From: CAVQUE01 sp046290435
GTDB taxonomy: Bacteria > Actinomycetota > Acidimicrobiia > Acidimicrobiales > UBA8592
DNA: 64,000 nt
NCBI GenBank assembly: GCA_046290435.1
Contig: JBKAGO010000032.1
Coordinates: forward strand, 62,001-126,000
Reading direction: 5' to 3'
Shown here: piece by piece, positions 46,561-56,048 of the stretch
Numbering within the stretch: position 1 is the first letter of the stretch
Layout of the letters: every line of letters begins with the position of its first letter
Notes under the pieces: model-generated
The model's input: the letters and a program-made list of their open reading frames with translations, nothing else
What the model was told of the DNA's origin: nothing
Database searches by the model: none
Made by a program: the position numbers and the translations under genes

Positions 46561-47982
46561 TCAGCACCCGCGGATCTGCGCCAGGGGCTCCGGGGTCGGC
46601 GTCGGTGTCGGGGTGGGCGTGAGCGACTCGGGGTCCGGCGTCGGCGTGGCCTCGGGCCCAGCGGTGGGCGGCGGCAGCGGCTCGCTGCGCACACCTGCCC
46701 AGTCGGCACCGGCGATGAGCTCAACGGGAGCATCGACACCGGCATCGATCTCTTCGAGCAGCGGTTCGGCCTCGAGCCAGCGGGCCAGGATCTCGGCCTG
46801 GCGCTTCTGCGCCGCGCTGTGCCGGATGACCGTCGTGTCGTAGGCGAAGTCGTCGGCGTTGCCGGTTTCGGTGACGTTGAAGCCCTCGAGGTTCAGCGCC
46901 AGCTGCACCTCTTGCGCGAGACCGGTCTCGCCCGTCCCGTTGCGAACGGCGATGCGGAAGGAGATGTTGTCGGCTTCCTCACCACGGAAGACGTTGAGGA
47001 CCCGCTGGGCCTCGCTCTCGACGAGGAACAGCACCGATGCCTGGCCGACGTTGCCGATCTCGACGGGCAGCGTGTAGCGCTGCAGGCTCTCGGCCCGGAA
47101 GTCCTCGAAGTCGCGTCCCAGGTCGAGGATGTCCTGGGGCGTGGTCCGGGTGTCGAGCTGGACGTAGCCGCCGGCCCCGACGTCCTCGATCAGGCCACGC
47201 AGCGTGTTGGGATTGCGCATGCCCTGGTCGAACGCCCGTTGCAGAGCGAGCACGAGGAAGTCCTGCTGGCGCTGGATACGGCCGAAGTCGCTCGTCTGAT
47301 CGACCAGCTCCCAGACGCCGGGGCTCGTCTCGGCGGTGAGCGTGCGGGACCGGACGTAGCCGAGGGCCTGGCGCGGCGTCAGCCGGACACAGCCGGTCTC
47401 GTTCACCGAGAACTGGGCCTTCTCGTCGCGCAGGGGATAGTCGATCTGGACCCGGATGCCACCGAGGACACGCATGAGCTCGAGGAACCCGTTGAAGTCC
47501 ACCTGGATGTAGCGGTGGATCGGGATGTCGAGGAAGTCCTGGATCGTGCTGACCAGGAGGTCCTCCTCGCCGAGGGCATACGCCGAGTTGATCTTGTAGC
47601 CGAGGTCGGGGATCCAGAGGTCTCGCGGGATCGACATGACAGCGGCGGCGCCCGACTCGGGGTCCACCCGCAGCACGATCATGGTGTCGGTGAGCAGGTT
47701 CGCCTCCGAGCGCGTGTTGCGCAACGGGTCGCCCTCGTCGAGGGTGGCGATGCTGTCGGCGCCGACGAGGAGGAAGTTGATGGGCTCATTGCTGTCGGCG
47801 TCCTCGGTAGCCAGCACGTCGCCGGGGAACGCGACGCGCGGGATGCTCGACACGGTGTCTTTCGCGTACGCGAGCACCCCGGCCGATGCCATCGCCGCGA
47901 CGATCACGAAGAGGTTGAAGAAGAGGAACAACCTCTGGGGCCACGTACGGCGCGGGCGCGGTCGTCGGCGGGCGGGGGACAT
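46561..47982 (-). CDS. LytR-CpsA-Psr (LCP) wall-polymer ligase with LytR_C domain
   Basis: A 473-residue enzyme that transfers lipid-linked glycopolymers to peptidoglycan outside the membrane. A basic N-terminus and membrane helix (about 17-40) precede the LCP domain (about 65-280): FLLVGADS near 70, arginine-containing RSEANLLTDTM near 91, SIPRDLWIPD near 117, and YVRSRT near 209. A LytR_C domain (about 340-430) and a Pro/Thr tail (PTPTPTPTPEP) follow. Codon and motif evidence is strong. One of two LCP proteins here. Confidence 0.9.
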   Translation of the reverse strand: MSPARRRPRPRRTWPQRLFLFFNLFVIVAAMASAGVLAYAKDTVSSIPRVAFPGDVLATEDADSNEPINFLLVGADSIATLDEGDPLRNTRSEANLLTDTMIVLRVDPESGAAAVMSIPRDLWIPDLGYKINSAYALGEEDLLVSTIQDFLDIPIHRYIQVDFNGFLELMRVLGGIRVQIDYPLRDEKAQFSVNETGCVRLTPRQALGYVRSRTLTAETSPGVWELVDQTSDFGRIQRQQDFLVLALQRAFDQGMRNPNTLRGLIEDVGAGGYVQLDTRTTPQDILDLGRDFEDFRAESLQRYTLPVEIGNVGQASVLFLVESEAQRVLNVFRGEEADNISFRIAVRNGTGETGLAQEVQLALNLEGFNVTETGNADDFAYDTTVIRHSAAQKRQAEILARWLEAEPLLEEIDAGVDAPVELIAGADWAGVRSEPLPPPTAGPEATPTPDPESLTPTPTPTPTPEPLAQIRGC

Positions 47983-48033
47983 GGCTGGTCAGCGTAACGG
48001 CCGACGCCGAACGACTGGGGTCAACCCCTGCGC

Positions 48034-48876
48034 TCAGACCAGCGGTCGCAGCGACACGACGTCGGCGGTGCGGATGACCAGGGCGTCGCCGCCGTGGGGT
48101 TCGACCACCAGGGCGCCGTCGGCGGTGACCGATGCGGCGAGGCCGGTCACCACCTGGTCACCCAGGTCGGCGCGCACACGGGTGCCGACCGTCGCCGACT
48201 CGGCGAGCCACGCAGCGCGCAGCGATTCGCGGCCGTCGGGTTCGCCCAGCCGTGTCCACCATCGATCGAAGTGCTCCAACACCGCGACGAGCACCTCGTA
48301 CGCGCCTGCCAAAGGCGCAGGATCGCCGACGGCGGGATCGACGGAACGCTCCAGTTGATCGAGCGCGACCGCACCGTCGGCATCGAGGCGTGCGCCACGA
48401 AGGTTCAGCCCCATCCCGATCACCACGCGGACACGCCCGTCGACGGCCACGGCCTGGGCCAGGATGCCGGCGAGCTTGCGGTGGGCGCCGGGCTCACCGA
48501 CGACGAGGTCGTTCGGCCATTTGATGCGCACCATGTCGTAGCCGAAGGCGTGCAGGGCCTCGACGGCGGACGTGGCGATCAGCGTCGTCGCCAGCGCCGC
48601 CGCCTCGTCGGCATCGTCGAAATCGACGAGCACGGACACCAGCAGGGCATCGCCGGGGGCGGTCACCCACGAGCGGTCGCGACGGCCACGTCCGGCCCGT
48701 TGGTGATCAGCGACGAGCACCGAGCCCGCAGCAGCGCCCGTCCTGGCCGCCGCGAGCAGGTCGTCGTTGGTCGAACCGGTCTCGGCCACCCAGACGACGG
48801 GTCCGAAAATGGTGTCGGTGAGCGCAGCCCCGGCCAGGGCTCCGCGCTCGGCTGCGGGTCGCTCGTCGATCGTCAC
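48034..48876 (-). CDS. birA: Biotin-protein ligase BirA
   Basis: Activates biotin with ATP and attaches it to carrier proteins, here probably the BCCP domain encoded by the divergent neighbour. The 280 residues contain GSTNDDLLAAAR near 34, HQRAGRGRRDRSW near 61-73, KWPNDLVVG near 118, KLAGILAQ near 132 and a small C-terminal SH3-like domain. No N-terminal helix-turn-helix, so not a repressor. GTG 48876 selected because the catalytic domain starts shortly after it. Confidence 0.92.
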   Translation of the reverse strand: MTIDERPAAERGALAGAALTDTIFGPVVWVAETGSTNDDLLAAARTGAAAGSVLVADHQRAGRGRRDRSWVTAPGDALLVSVLVDFDDADEAAALATTLIATSAVEALHAFGYDMVRIKWPNDLVVGEPGAHRKLAGILAQAVAVDGRVRVVIGMGLNLRGARLDADGAVALDQLERSVDPAVGDPAPLAGAYEVLVAVLEHFDRWWTRLGEPDGRESLRAAWLAESATVGTRVRADLGDQVVTGLAASVTADGALVVEPHGGDALVIRTADVVSLRPLV

Positions 48877-48901
48877 GCCGGTAATGGTGGCACCGGGTGG
48901 A

Positions 48902-48929
48902 CGCGAATCGCGGCTCCGGCCGCGAATCG
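48902..48929 (+). repeat. Direct repeat CGCGAATCG in the birA-accA gap
   Basis: CGCGAATCG occurs at 48902-48910 and 48921-48929, 19 bases apart, followed by a CAGAAT that could serve as a -10 box. A regulator-binding site is possible; unproven. Confidence 0.3.
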
Positions 48930-48982
48930 TGGCAGAATCCGCTCGGCCCCCGCTCCAGAACCCCCACGAGGTCGCGTCCACC

Positions 48983-50740
48983 GTGTTCACCAAAGTGCTC
49001 GTCGCCAACAGAGGAGAGATCGCCGTCCGGGTGATCCGCGCCTGCCAAGAGCTCGGCATCACGACCGTCGCGGTGTACTCCGAGCTCGACCGCGACGCCC
49101 TCCACGTCAGGCTCGCCGACGAGGCATACGCGCTCGGCGGCCAGACCGCTGCCGAGAGCTATCTGAACACCGACGCGCTCCTCGATGCCATCGAGCGCTC
49201 GGGCGCGCAGGCGGTCCATCCCGGGTACGGCTTCTTCTCGGAGAACGCCGATTTCGCCCGGGCGATCACCGACCGTGGCGTCACGTTCATCGGTCCCCCG
49301 CCCGAGGCCATCGAGGTGATGGGCGACAAGATCTCCGCGCGCCTCGCCGCCGAGCGTGTCGACGTCCACGGGGTACCCGGTACCACCGACCTCATCACCG
49401 ACGCGTCCCAGGTCATCGCGTTCGGCGAGGAGTACGGCTATCCGATCGCCATCAAGGCCGCATACGGCGGCGGCGGTCGTGGCATGAAGGTCGTCGGTTC
49501 CGCCGACGAGGTCCAGGCGGCCATCGAATCGGCCCAGCGCGAGGCCCTCGCCTACTTCGGCCGCGACGAGATCTACATGGAGCGCTACCTCACCAAGCCC
49601 CGCCATGTCGAGGTCCAGGTCTTGGCCGACACCCACGGCAACTGCATCTATCTCGGCACACGCGACTGCTCGGCCCAACGCCGCCACCAGAAGCTCATAG
49701 AAGAGGCACCCGCCCCCGGCATCGATCCCGCGATCCTCACCCGCATGGGCGAGGCCGCGGTGAAGGTCGCCGTCGGGTGTGGCTACACCAATGCCGGCAC
49801 CGTCGAGTTCCTCTACGAAGCCGGTGAGTTCTACTACCTCGAGATGAACACCCGCCTCCAGGTCGAACACCCCGTCACCGAGATGGTCACCGGCCTCGAC
49901 CTCGTCGAGTTGCAGCTACGGGTCGCCGACGGCGAGGAGCTGCCCCTCACCCAGGACGACGTCCGCATCGACGGGCACGCCATCGAGGTCCGCATCAACG
50001 CCGAGGATCCAGCCGAGGGCGCGTTCCTCCCCAGCCCGGGTCCGATCACCTCGCTGCGCCCCCCGGCCGGCTACGGCACACGCTGGGACGGCGGCTACGA
50101 GGCCGGCGACGAGATCAGCCAGTACTACGACAACCTCGTCGGCAAGCTCGTGTGCTGGGGCCGCGACCGTGAGCGCGCCATCGCCCGCACGCTCCGGGCG
50201 ATGCGCGAACTCGAGATCAACGGCGTCGCCACCACCCTGCCCGCCGACATCGCCATCCTCGAACACCCCGATTTCGTCGCCATCGAGCACTCCACGAAAT
50301 GGGTCGAAGAGGTCCTCGACCTCACCGGTGTCCGCGCCGCTCCCGCCGGCGGCGGCGCACCCGAGAGCGACGGGCCGCTCGTGCGGCGCAGCGTGACCGT
50401 CGAGGTCGACGCCAAACGCTTCGACGTCGCGATGTGGGTCCCCGAGGTGGCTGCGGTCGCCGCAGGCGCGGCCAAGCCGCGCCGTCGCGCCGCCGCAGCG
50501 GCAGGTGCCGCCGGCGCCGGGACGGGAAAGATCAGCGTGCCGATGCAGGGCACGGTCGTGAAGATCCCGGTCGAGGTCGGCGACCACGTCGAGGCCGGCG
50601 ACACCGTGGTGGTGCTCGAGGCCATGAAGATGGAGAACAACATCGCAGCCGATGTCACCGGCACGATCGCCGAGATCAACGTGGCCGCCGGCGACTCGGT
50701 CGGCGGCGGTGACGTCGTCGTCGTCATCGAACCCGACTGA
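48983..50740 (+). CDS. accA: Acetyl/propionyl-CoA carboxylase alpha subunit (biotin carboxylase + BCCP)
   Basis: Carboxylates biotin with bicarbonate and ATP and carries it on the same chain, for fatty-acid precursor synthesis or propionyl-CoA use. The 585 residues: biotin carboxylase (about 1-445) with KAAYGGGGRGMK near 162-173 and EMNTRLQVEHPVTE near 289-302; an Ala-rich hinge near 500-515; BCCP domain with biotinylation motif EAMKM near 546-550. GTG 48983 gives the usual FTKVLVANRGEIA start. The beta subunit is not in the window. Divergent from birA. Confidence 0.95.
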   Translation: MFTKVLVANRGEIAVRVIRACQELGITTVAVYSELDRDALHVRLADEAYALGGQTAAESYLNTDALLDAIERSGAQAVHPGYGFFSENADFARAITDRGVTFIGPPPEAIEVMGDKISARLAAERVDVHGVPGTTDLITDASQVIAFGEEYGYPIAIKAAYGGGGRGMKVVGSADEVQAAIESAQREALAYFGRDEIYMERYLTKPRHVEVQVLADTHGNCIYLGTRDCSAQRRHQKLIEEAPAPGIDPAILTRMGEAAVKVAVGCGYTNAGTVEFLYEAGEFYYLEMNTRLQVEHPVTEMVTGLDLVELQLRVADGEELPLTQDDVRIDGHAIEVRINAEDPAEGAFLPSPGPITSLRPPAGYGTRWDGGYEAGDEISQYYDNLVGKLVCWGRDRERAIARTLRAMRELEINGVATTLPADIAILEHPDFVAIEHSTKWVEEVLDLTGVRAAPAGGGAPESDGPLVRRSVTVEVDAKRFDVAMWVPEVAAVAAGAAKPRRRAAAAAGAAGAGTGKISVPMQGTVVKIPVEVGDHVEAGDTVVVLEAMKMENNIAADVTGTIAEINVAAGDSVGGGDVVVVIEPD

Positions 50741-50758
50741 TCGCTGCCGGAACCGTCC

Positions 50759-51232
50759 TCAGCGGCGCCGCGCCGGATCCGCCCGCACCACGACGGTGTC
50801 GGCGATGCGGTCGGTGATGCCGCGGCGACGATCGAGATCGAACAACGCCGTCGGATAGACGGCCAGGGCGAAGAACGACACCAACGGCAACAGAAGCGGT
50901 ACCGGCAGGGTACGGGCGATGGCGTTGGGCCAGCTCGGGCGGCGACCCGTGCGCCGATCGACGACCTGGATCCCGACGGCCATCTTGCCCACGGTGGTGC
51001 CCAGCAGCGCAGTCATCGACGCCTCGTACGCCACCCACAGCCCCAGCGCGACCCACTGGGTCCAGCCGGGCAGCGACAAGGTGTCACCCTCGGTCTGGAC
51101 GGTGGGGATCAACAGCCCCATGGAGAACGTGGCGACCACCAGCAGGTCGATCGCCCGACCGAAACAGCGTTGGGCCACCGACGCGACCGGATCGCCGGTC
51201 GCGTCGACCGGCGACGCAGGCGGGTCGGTCAC
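50759..51232 (-). CDS. RDD-family membrane protein
   Basis: A 157-residue protein with about four membrane helices; RDD marks are CFGRAIDLLVV near 23-33 and TTVGKMAVGIQVVD near 80-93. Function of the family is not settled (proposed ion/sodium transport). GTG 51232 overlaps the stop of the flavoprotein gene (GTGA), so the two are cotranslated. Confidence 0.8.
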   Translation of the reverse strand: MTDPPASPVDATGDPVASVAQRCFGRAIDLLVVATFSMGLLIPTVQTEGDTLSLPGWTQWVALGLWVAYEASMTALLGTTVGKMAVGIQVVDRRTGRRPSWPNAIARTLPVPLLLPLVSFFALAVYPTALFDLDRRRGITDRIADTVVVRADPARRR

Positions 51233-52590
51233 TCCGCAGCCTCGGACAGGACCTCGGCCAGGGTCGGGTGCACGAAGAGGCTCTCGGCGATGTCGGTCAC
51301 CGTCAGGCGGGACTGGACGGCGATGGCCAGTACCGCGATCAACTCCGCCGCGTGGCGCCCGACGATCGAACCGCCGAGGACAACGCCTGTGGCGGGGTCG
51401 GACACGATCTTCACGAACCCACGGGGATCGTCGTTGATCAGGGCCTTCGCCGACACCGAGAACGGAACCTTGGTGACCCGGACCTTGCGGCCCTCTGCGA
51501 ACGCATCGGCCTCGGCCAGGCCGACATCGGCGATCTCGGGCTCGGTGAAGATGGCCGACGCGGCCTTGTCGTAGTCGATGTTGCGCAGCGTCCGGGCCCC
51601 GTGGACACCGAGCGCGTGCTCGATGATCTTCTTGCCCTGCATCGACCCGACCGACGACAGCGGCAGGCGCCCGGAGAGATCGCCGGCGGCATAGATGTGC
51701 GGAACCGAAGAAACAAGGTTCTCGTCGACGGTGACGTAGCCGTGGTCGGTGCGGACCCCGGCGGTCTCGAGACCGAGCGTGTCGGAGTTCGGGATGGAGC
51801 CGATGGCGAGCAGGGCGTGGCTGCCGATGGCGGTCCGGCCGTCGTCGCAGCGCACCTTCACCTGATCGCCCTCGACGTCGATGCCCACGGCTCGTGCGCC
51901 CTTGAAGAGGTTGACGCCGCGCCGCAGGAAATCCTGTTCGAGCGCCGCCGCGACCTCGGGATCCTTGGCGGGCAGCACCTGCTGGCGGCTGACGAGCAGG
52001 GTGACGTCGGCACCGAAGCTCTTGAACATGTGGACGAACTCCACACCGGTGACGCCCGACCCGATGACGATCAGGTGCGACGGCAGCTCCGCCGGCGGGT
52101 ACGCGTCGCGGGTCGTCAGGATGCGGGAGCCGTCGGGATGGCACCACTCCGGAATGCGGGGGCGACTACCAGTCGCCAGCACCACGAGATCGGCCTCGAA
52201 GGCGAGCTCGCCGTTGGGCGTGTCGGCCACGACACGGTGGGGACCGTCGAGGCGGCCCGTGCCGCTGATCAGTTCGACACTCTGGCTCTCGAGCAGGTTG
52301 ACCATCTGGGCATGGAGCCGGCGCTCGATGCTCGAGACGCGCTCCTTCAACAAGGTGACGTCGATGCGGGCCTCGGTGTCGCCGAGACCCATGCCCTCGA
52401 CGCGGTTGATGAACGAGATGGCGCCGCCGGTGGCGATCATCGCCTTGGACGGGATGCAGTCCAGCAGGTGCGCTGCACCACCCACGATGTCCCGTTCGAT
52501 CATCGTGACCCGGGCACCGAGACGAGCTGCGTGGGTTGCGGCGCTGTTGCCCGCCGGTCCCCCACCGATGATGACCACGCGCTTGGGCAT
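51229..52590 (-). CDS. lpdA: LpdA-like pyridine nucleotide-disulfide oxidoreductase
   Basis: A 453-residue flavoprotein: FAD loop GGGPAGNSAA at 9-18, NAD loop VIGSGVTGVEF near 173, second FAD part YAAGDLSG near 296, and HPTLAEV near 441-447. In true disulfide reductases the redox site has two cysteines (GGxCxxxGCxPSK); here it reads GGAAHLLDCIPSK, so only one cysteine remains. That resembles mycobacterial LpdA (Rv3303c), a quinone reductase of this fold, and similarly lies near the acyl-CoA carboxylase gene. Quinone reduction is therefore the best guess. Confidence 0.83.
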   Translation of the reverse strand: MPKRVVIIGGGPAGNSAATHAARLGARVTMIERDIVGGAAHLLDCIPSKAMIATGGAISFINRVEGMGLGDTEARIDVTLLKERVSSIERRLHAQMVNLLESQSVELISGTGRLDGPHRVVADTPNGELAFEADLVVLATGSRPRIPEWCHPDGSRILTTRDAYPPAELPSHLIVIGSGVTGVEFVHMFKSFGADVTLLVSRQQVLPAKDPEVAAALEQDFLRRGVNLFKGARAVGIDVEGDQVKVRCDDGRTAIGSHALLAIGSIPNSDTLGLETAGVRTDHGYVTVDENLVSSVPHIYAAGDLSGRLPLSSVGSMQGKKIIEHALGVHGARTLRNIDYDKAASAIFTEPEIADVGLAEADAFAEGRKVRVTKVPFSVSAKALINDDPRGFVKIVSDPATGVVLGGSIVGRHAAELIAVLAIAVQSRLTVTDIAESLFVHPTLAEVLSEAAE

Positions 52591-52621
52591 GGCTGCGAGC
52601 GTAGTGTCCCGCCGGGCCCGC

Positions 52622-53524
52622 TCAGATGATCGGGGGGCGTCCGAGCCTCGTGAGGCGCCACACACCCGCCCATCCGATGGGTCGGCGCTCGACCGGTGCC
52701 GCCAGACCGGCCCGTGTCCCGCGCCACCAGTCCCGCCATGCCGCAACCGAACGGCCGCGGAGCAAGGTGATGGCGGACCAGGTCAACACATAGACGGGAG
52801 CCAGGGGCATCGGCAGGAGACGACGGGCGACCATCACCCGGTTGCGCGCCGTGCGTTCATGGGCCGCGCCGTGGCGCGAGATGTCGGTCGCCGGATGATG
52901 CACCACCGCCTCGGCGACGTAGTCGATGCGCCAGCCCGCGTCGACGAGCCGCCACGCCAGATCCGTCTCCTCGAGCGCATAGAACAGAGCCGCCTCGTAG
53001 CCGCCTACCTCGACGAACGAACTCCGTCTGATGATGCAGGCACCGCCGAGAAAGCTCGTCACGGGTCCCGACCGGTCGGCGTCACCGCTCCGGAGCCGGG
53101 GCACGTGACGCCGCATCGTGTGCCCGGACTCCGGATCGACGATGCGCAACGCCACGACGCCGAGATCGGGTTCGGCGGCGAATCGCGCGAGTGCGGCGCG
53201 TACGGCCTCGGGTGCGGCAATGGTGGCATCGTCGTCCAAGAACGCGAGGACGTCGGCGGTGGCCGTGGCCGCGCCGAGGTTTCGACCGCCGGGGATGCCG
53301 AGGTTCTCCGGAGAATGGACGACCCGGACACCATCTGCGACCTCCGACGGCACGACCGGGAGGCCCTCGGGTACACCGTTGGCGACGACGATGACCTCGG
53401 TCCGCTCGACGACGTCGGCATCGGGACCACCCGGCCGGTCGGGTATCGACGACACGGCCGCTGCGACCTCGGTGGGGCGGTCGCCCATCGTCAACAGGAT
53501 CCAGCTCACCGCCGGTCGGGCCAT
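52622..53524 (-). CDS. Family 2 glycosyltransferase
   Basis: A 300-residue GT2 enzyme. The catalytic segment LAFLDDDAT near 92-100 is the metal-binding DxD, preceded by SPENLGIPGGRN near 74, and EETDLAWRL near 173 carries the general base. C-terminal helices suggest membrane association (LTWSAITLL). It resembles rhamnosyl- or galactofuranosyl-type transferases but the sugar cannot be fixed. Start ATG 53524. It faces away from the export genes, 31 bases after lpdA's start on the same strand. Confidence 0.82.
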   Translation of the reverse strand: MARPAVSWILLTMGDRPTEVAAAVSSIPDRPGGPDADVVERTEVIVVANGVPEGLPVVPSEVADGVRVVHSPENLGIPGGRNLGAATATADVLAFLDDDATIAAPEAVRAALARFAAEPDLGVVALRIVDPESGHTMRRHVPRLRSGDADRSGPVTSFLGGACIIRRSSFVEVGGYEAALFYALEETDLAWRLVDAGWRIDYVAEAVVHHPATDISRHGAAHERTARNRVMVARRLLPMPLAPVYVLTWSAITLLRGRSVAAWRDWWRGTRAGLAAPVERRPIGWAGVWRLTRLGRPPII

Positions 53525-53666
53525 GGGCGACAACCGTACCGGCTGTGGCATGCACCACAGCCGAAGAGCCATGCCACCGCGGTGCCACGAGTGCGCTCTA
53601 CACTGCGCGGGTTGGCGACGGCCCTGTGCCGCCCCCTGCCATCGCCCATGTGAGCGGTATCTTCTC

Positions 53667-55040
53667 ATGACCGACATCCGCACCCCACCCCAGATCACCG
53701 AGCCGGCAGATCGCGCGGCAGCTGCTGTCCCCGACCGCCGCACCCTGCCCTTCGGCCTGCGCTGGATGCACCTCGCCGACGTCGTGGTGCTCCAGGCCGT
53801 GCTGTGGGGTTCGCTGCTGGTGCGCTTCGGATTCACCTGGCCCAAGGCCGTGTCGACCTATGCGGCCACGTTCGCGATCGCCACGGCGATCCACATGATC
53901 ATCTACTACTTCGGTGGGCTGTACGAGCCCATGAAGCGCCTCGGTGCCCGCCTCTGGCTGCCGCGGGTCTCGGCGCTCACCTTCGCCGCCGTGCTCGTCG
54001 ACGCCGCATTCGCACTGCTCACCGGCACGTACCTCATGCCCCGAGGCAACCTGGCTCTGCTGTTGGTGTTCGGCTCGCTCGGCGTCACGTTCAACCGCTG
54101 GCTGGCGCTGTCGCTGCGCAACCGCCGCTACGGCGCCCCTCGCGTCCTGCTCGTCGGCAACCCCGACGACATCCATCTCGCCCGTGCCCACCTCCAGGCC
54201 TGCGAGCCCCACGTGCGCATCGCCGGCCAGGTCGCCGACACCGACCGTCTCGCCGAAGCCATCGAACGGGTGCACGCCACCGACGCCCTGTTGTTGAGCG
54301 GCAACACCCTCGATGCCATCTACCCCCATCCCCTCGAGCAACTCGAGGCCCGCCGCATCGGGGTCTTCCAGAGGATCAACCCGTCCGACACCCTCCTCGG
54401 CCTGCAGCGCACCCGCCAGATCGCGGGCATGCCGTTCGTGTCGCTGCGGGCGCACGCACTGCCGTCGAACCAGGCCCACTTCAAGCGGATCACCGAGATC
54501 GTGTATCTCCTGGTGCTGTCACCGTTCATCCTGCTCGCCCTGGGGTTCACCGCCGCCTACGTCCGGCTGCGGGCCGGTCGTTCGATCATCCATCGTCAGG
54601 AGCGTGTCGGGCGCTTCGGCACGACGTTCACGCTGTACAAGTTCCGCACGATGCACCTCGACGCCGAGGTCGACAGCGGTGCGGTCAAAGCCGCCGCCGA
54701 CGACCCGCGCGTCGTGCGAGGACTCGGGTGGATCCGTCGCAGCCGCCTCGACGAGCTCCCGCAGTTCTTCAACGTCGTGCGCGGCGAGATGTCCTTCGTG
54801 GGCCCCCGTCCCGAGCGGCCCGAGTTCGCCGAGCAGTACGAGATGCTGATCCCGGGCTACGGGCGCCGCCACGACATCCCACCGGGCATCACCGGCCTCG
54901 CGCAGGTCCACGGCAACTACCACACCGATCCCGGCTACAAGCTCGGTCACGATCTGCAGTACCTGGTGAACTGGTCCCCGATCCTCGATCTGCAGATCAT
55001 CCTGCGGACCGTGTGGACCGTGCTCACCGGGCGGCTGTAA
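53667..55040 (+). CDS. Polyprenyl-phosphate sugar-1-phosphate transferase
   Basis: A 457-residue membrane enzyme starting lipid-linked glycan assembly by moving a sugar phosphate to undecaprenyl phosphate. Four or five N-terminal helices (about 30-150), a CoA-binding-like Rossmann part (RVLLVGNPDDIHLA near 165), and the catalytic C-terminal domain with HRQERVGRFG near 312, YKFRTMHLDA near 328, RLDELPQFFNVVRGEMSFVG (start quoted; near 362) and GITGLAQV near 411. ATG 53667. First of a plus-strand run of five genes. Confidence 0.9.
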   Translation: MTDIRTPPQITEPADRAAAAVPDRRTLPFGLRWMHLADVVVLQAVLWGSLLVRFGFTWPKAVSTYAATFAIATAIHMIIYYFGGLYEPMKRLGARLWLPRVSALTFAAVLVDAAFALLTGTYLMPRGNLALLLVFGSLGVTFNRWLALSLRNRRYGAPRVLLVGNPDDIHLARAHLQACEPHVRIAGQVADTDRLAEAIERVHATDALLLSGNTLDAIYPHPLEQLEARRIGVFQRINPSDTLLGLQRTRQIAGMPFVSLRAHALPSNQAHFKRITEIVYLLVLSPFILLALGFTAAYVRLRAGRSIIHRQERVGRFGTTFTLYKFRTMHLDAEVDSGAVKAAADDPRVVRGLGWIRRSRLDELPQFFNVVRGEMSFVGPRPERPEFAEQYEMLIPGYGRRHDIPPGITGLAQVHGNYHTDPGYKLGHDLQYLVNWSPILDLQIILRTVWTVLTGRL

Positions 55041-55055
55041 CCAGCCGGGCCGACC

Positions 55056-56048
55056 GTGTCCGACAGACGCCGCATCAGTGCGGTGATGCCCGCCCGCAAC
55101 GACCGGGCCCATCTCTGGGCCGCAGCGACCTCGGTCCTCGATCAGGTCGTCGACGCCGATGTCGACTTGGTGATCGCGGTCGGCCCCTCCGACGATGGAA
55201 CCGAGGCCGAGGCAGAGCGGCTCGCCGACGCCCATACGTGCGTGTCGGTGGTCGCCAACCCTTCCGGGGGCACCGCTGCCGGGCTCAACCAGGCCATCGC
55301 CGCGGCACGAGGGTCGATCATCGCCCGGGTCGATGCCCACTGTGTTCTCCCGCCGGGCTATCTGGCCCGCGCGGTCGAGACGCTCGAGCGAACCGGTGCG
55401 GCCAACGTGGGAGGTGTACAACATGCAGTCGGCTCCGGAACAGTGGGGCGCGCCGTCGCCGCAGCCATGGGCTCGCGATTCGGTGTGGGCGATGCCCGAT
55501 TCCACTACGGGGGCGCCGAAGGTCCGGCAGACACGGCCTATCTCGGCGTCTTCGACGCCGCCGTGTTGCGCAGCGTCGGCGGCTTCGACGAGTCGCTGGT
55601 CCGCAACCAGGACTACGAGCTGAACTGGCGGCTGCGCGACAGCGGTCACGTGGTGTGGTTCGATCCCGAACTCGTGGTCCGCTACCACCCGCGCGAGGGA
55701 CTGGGCCGCCTCGCCCGCCAGTACTTCGACTACGGGCGCTGGAAGCGGGAGATGCTGCGCCGCAACCCCCGGGCGCTGCGCTTGCGGCAGCTGGCGCCAC
55801 CGCTCACCCTCGTGGGTGTGACCACCGGGCTCCTCGGCGCGGCAACCGGACGCCGCTGGATGATCGCCGCACCGGTGGTCTACGCCGCAGCGGTGCTCGG
55901 CGCGACGGTCGCTGCTCCTGCTCTCGATCCCCGGGCCCGCATGACGCTCGGAGCCGTCTTCCCCACCATGCACGGCGCCTGGGGTGCCGGGTTCCTCATC
56001 GGAGTGCGGGACCGCGCACAGCGGGTGGCGAACGTGGCGCCTCGATGA
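55056..56048 (+). CDS. Family 2 glycosyltransferase (ExoA-like)
   Basis: A 330-residue GT2 enzyme. PARNDRAHLWAAATSVL near 12-28 opens the fold; IARVDAHCVLPPGYL near 89-103 contains the metal site; RNQDYELNWRLRDSG near 184-198 holds the catalytic base motif. Two or three C-terminal membrane helices. Resembles ExoA of succinoglycan synthesis. GTG 55056; stop overlaps the ABC permease start (ATGA). Confidence 0.85.
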   Translation: MSDRRRISAVMPARNDRAHLWAAATSVLDQVVDADVDLVIAVGPSDDGTEAEAERLADAHTCVSVVANPSGGTAAGLNQAIAAARGSIIARVDAHCVLPPGYLARAVETLERTGAANVGGVQHAVGSGTVGRAVAAAMGSRFGVGDARFHYGGAEGPADTAYLGVFDAAVLRSVGGFDESLVRNQDYELNWRLRDSGHVVWFDPELVVRYHPREGLGRLARQYFDYGRWKREMLRRNPRALRLRQLAPPLTLVGVTTGLLGAATGRRWMIAAPVVYAAAVLGATVAAPALDPRARMTLGAVFPTMHGAWGAGFLIGVRDRAQRVANVAPR

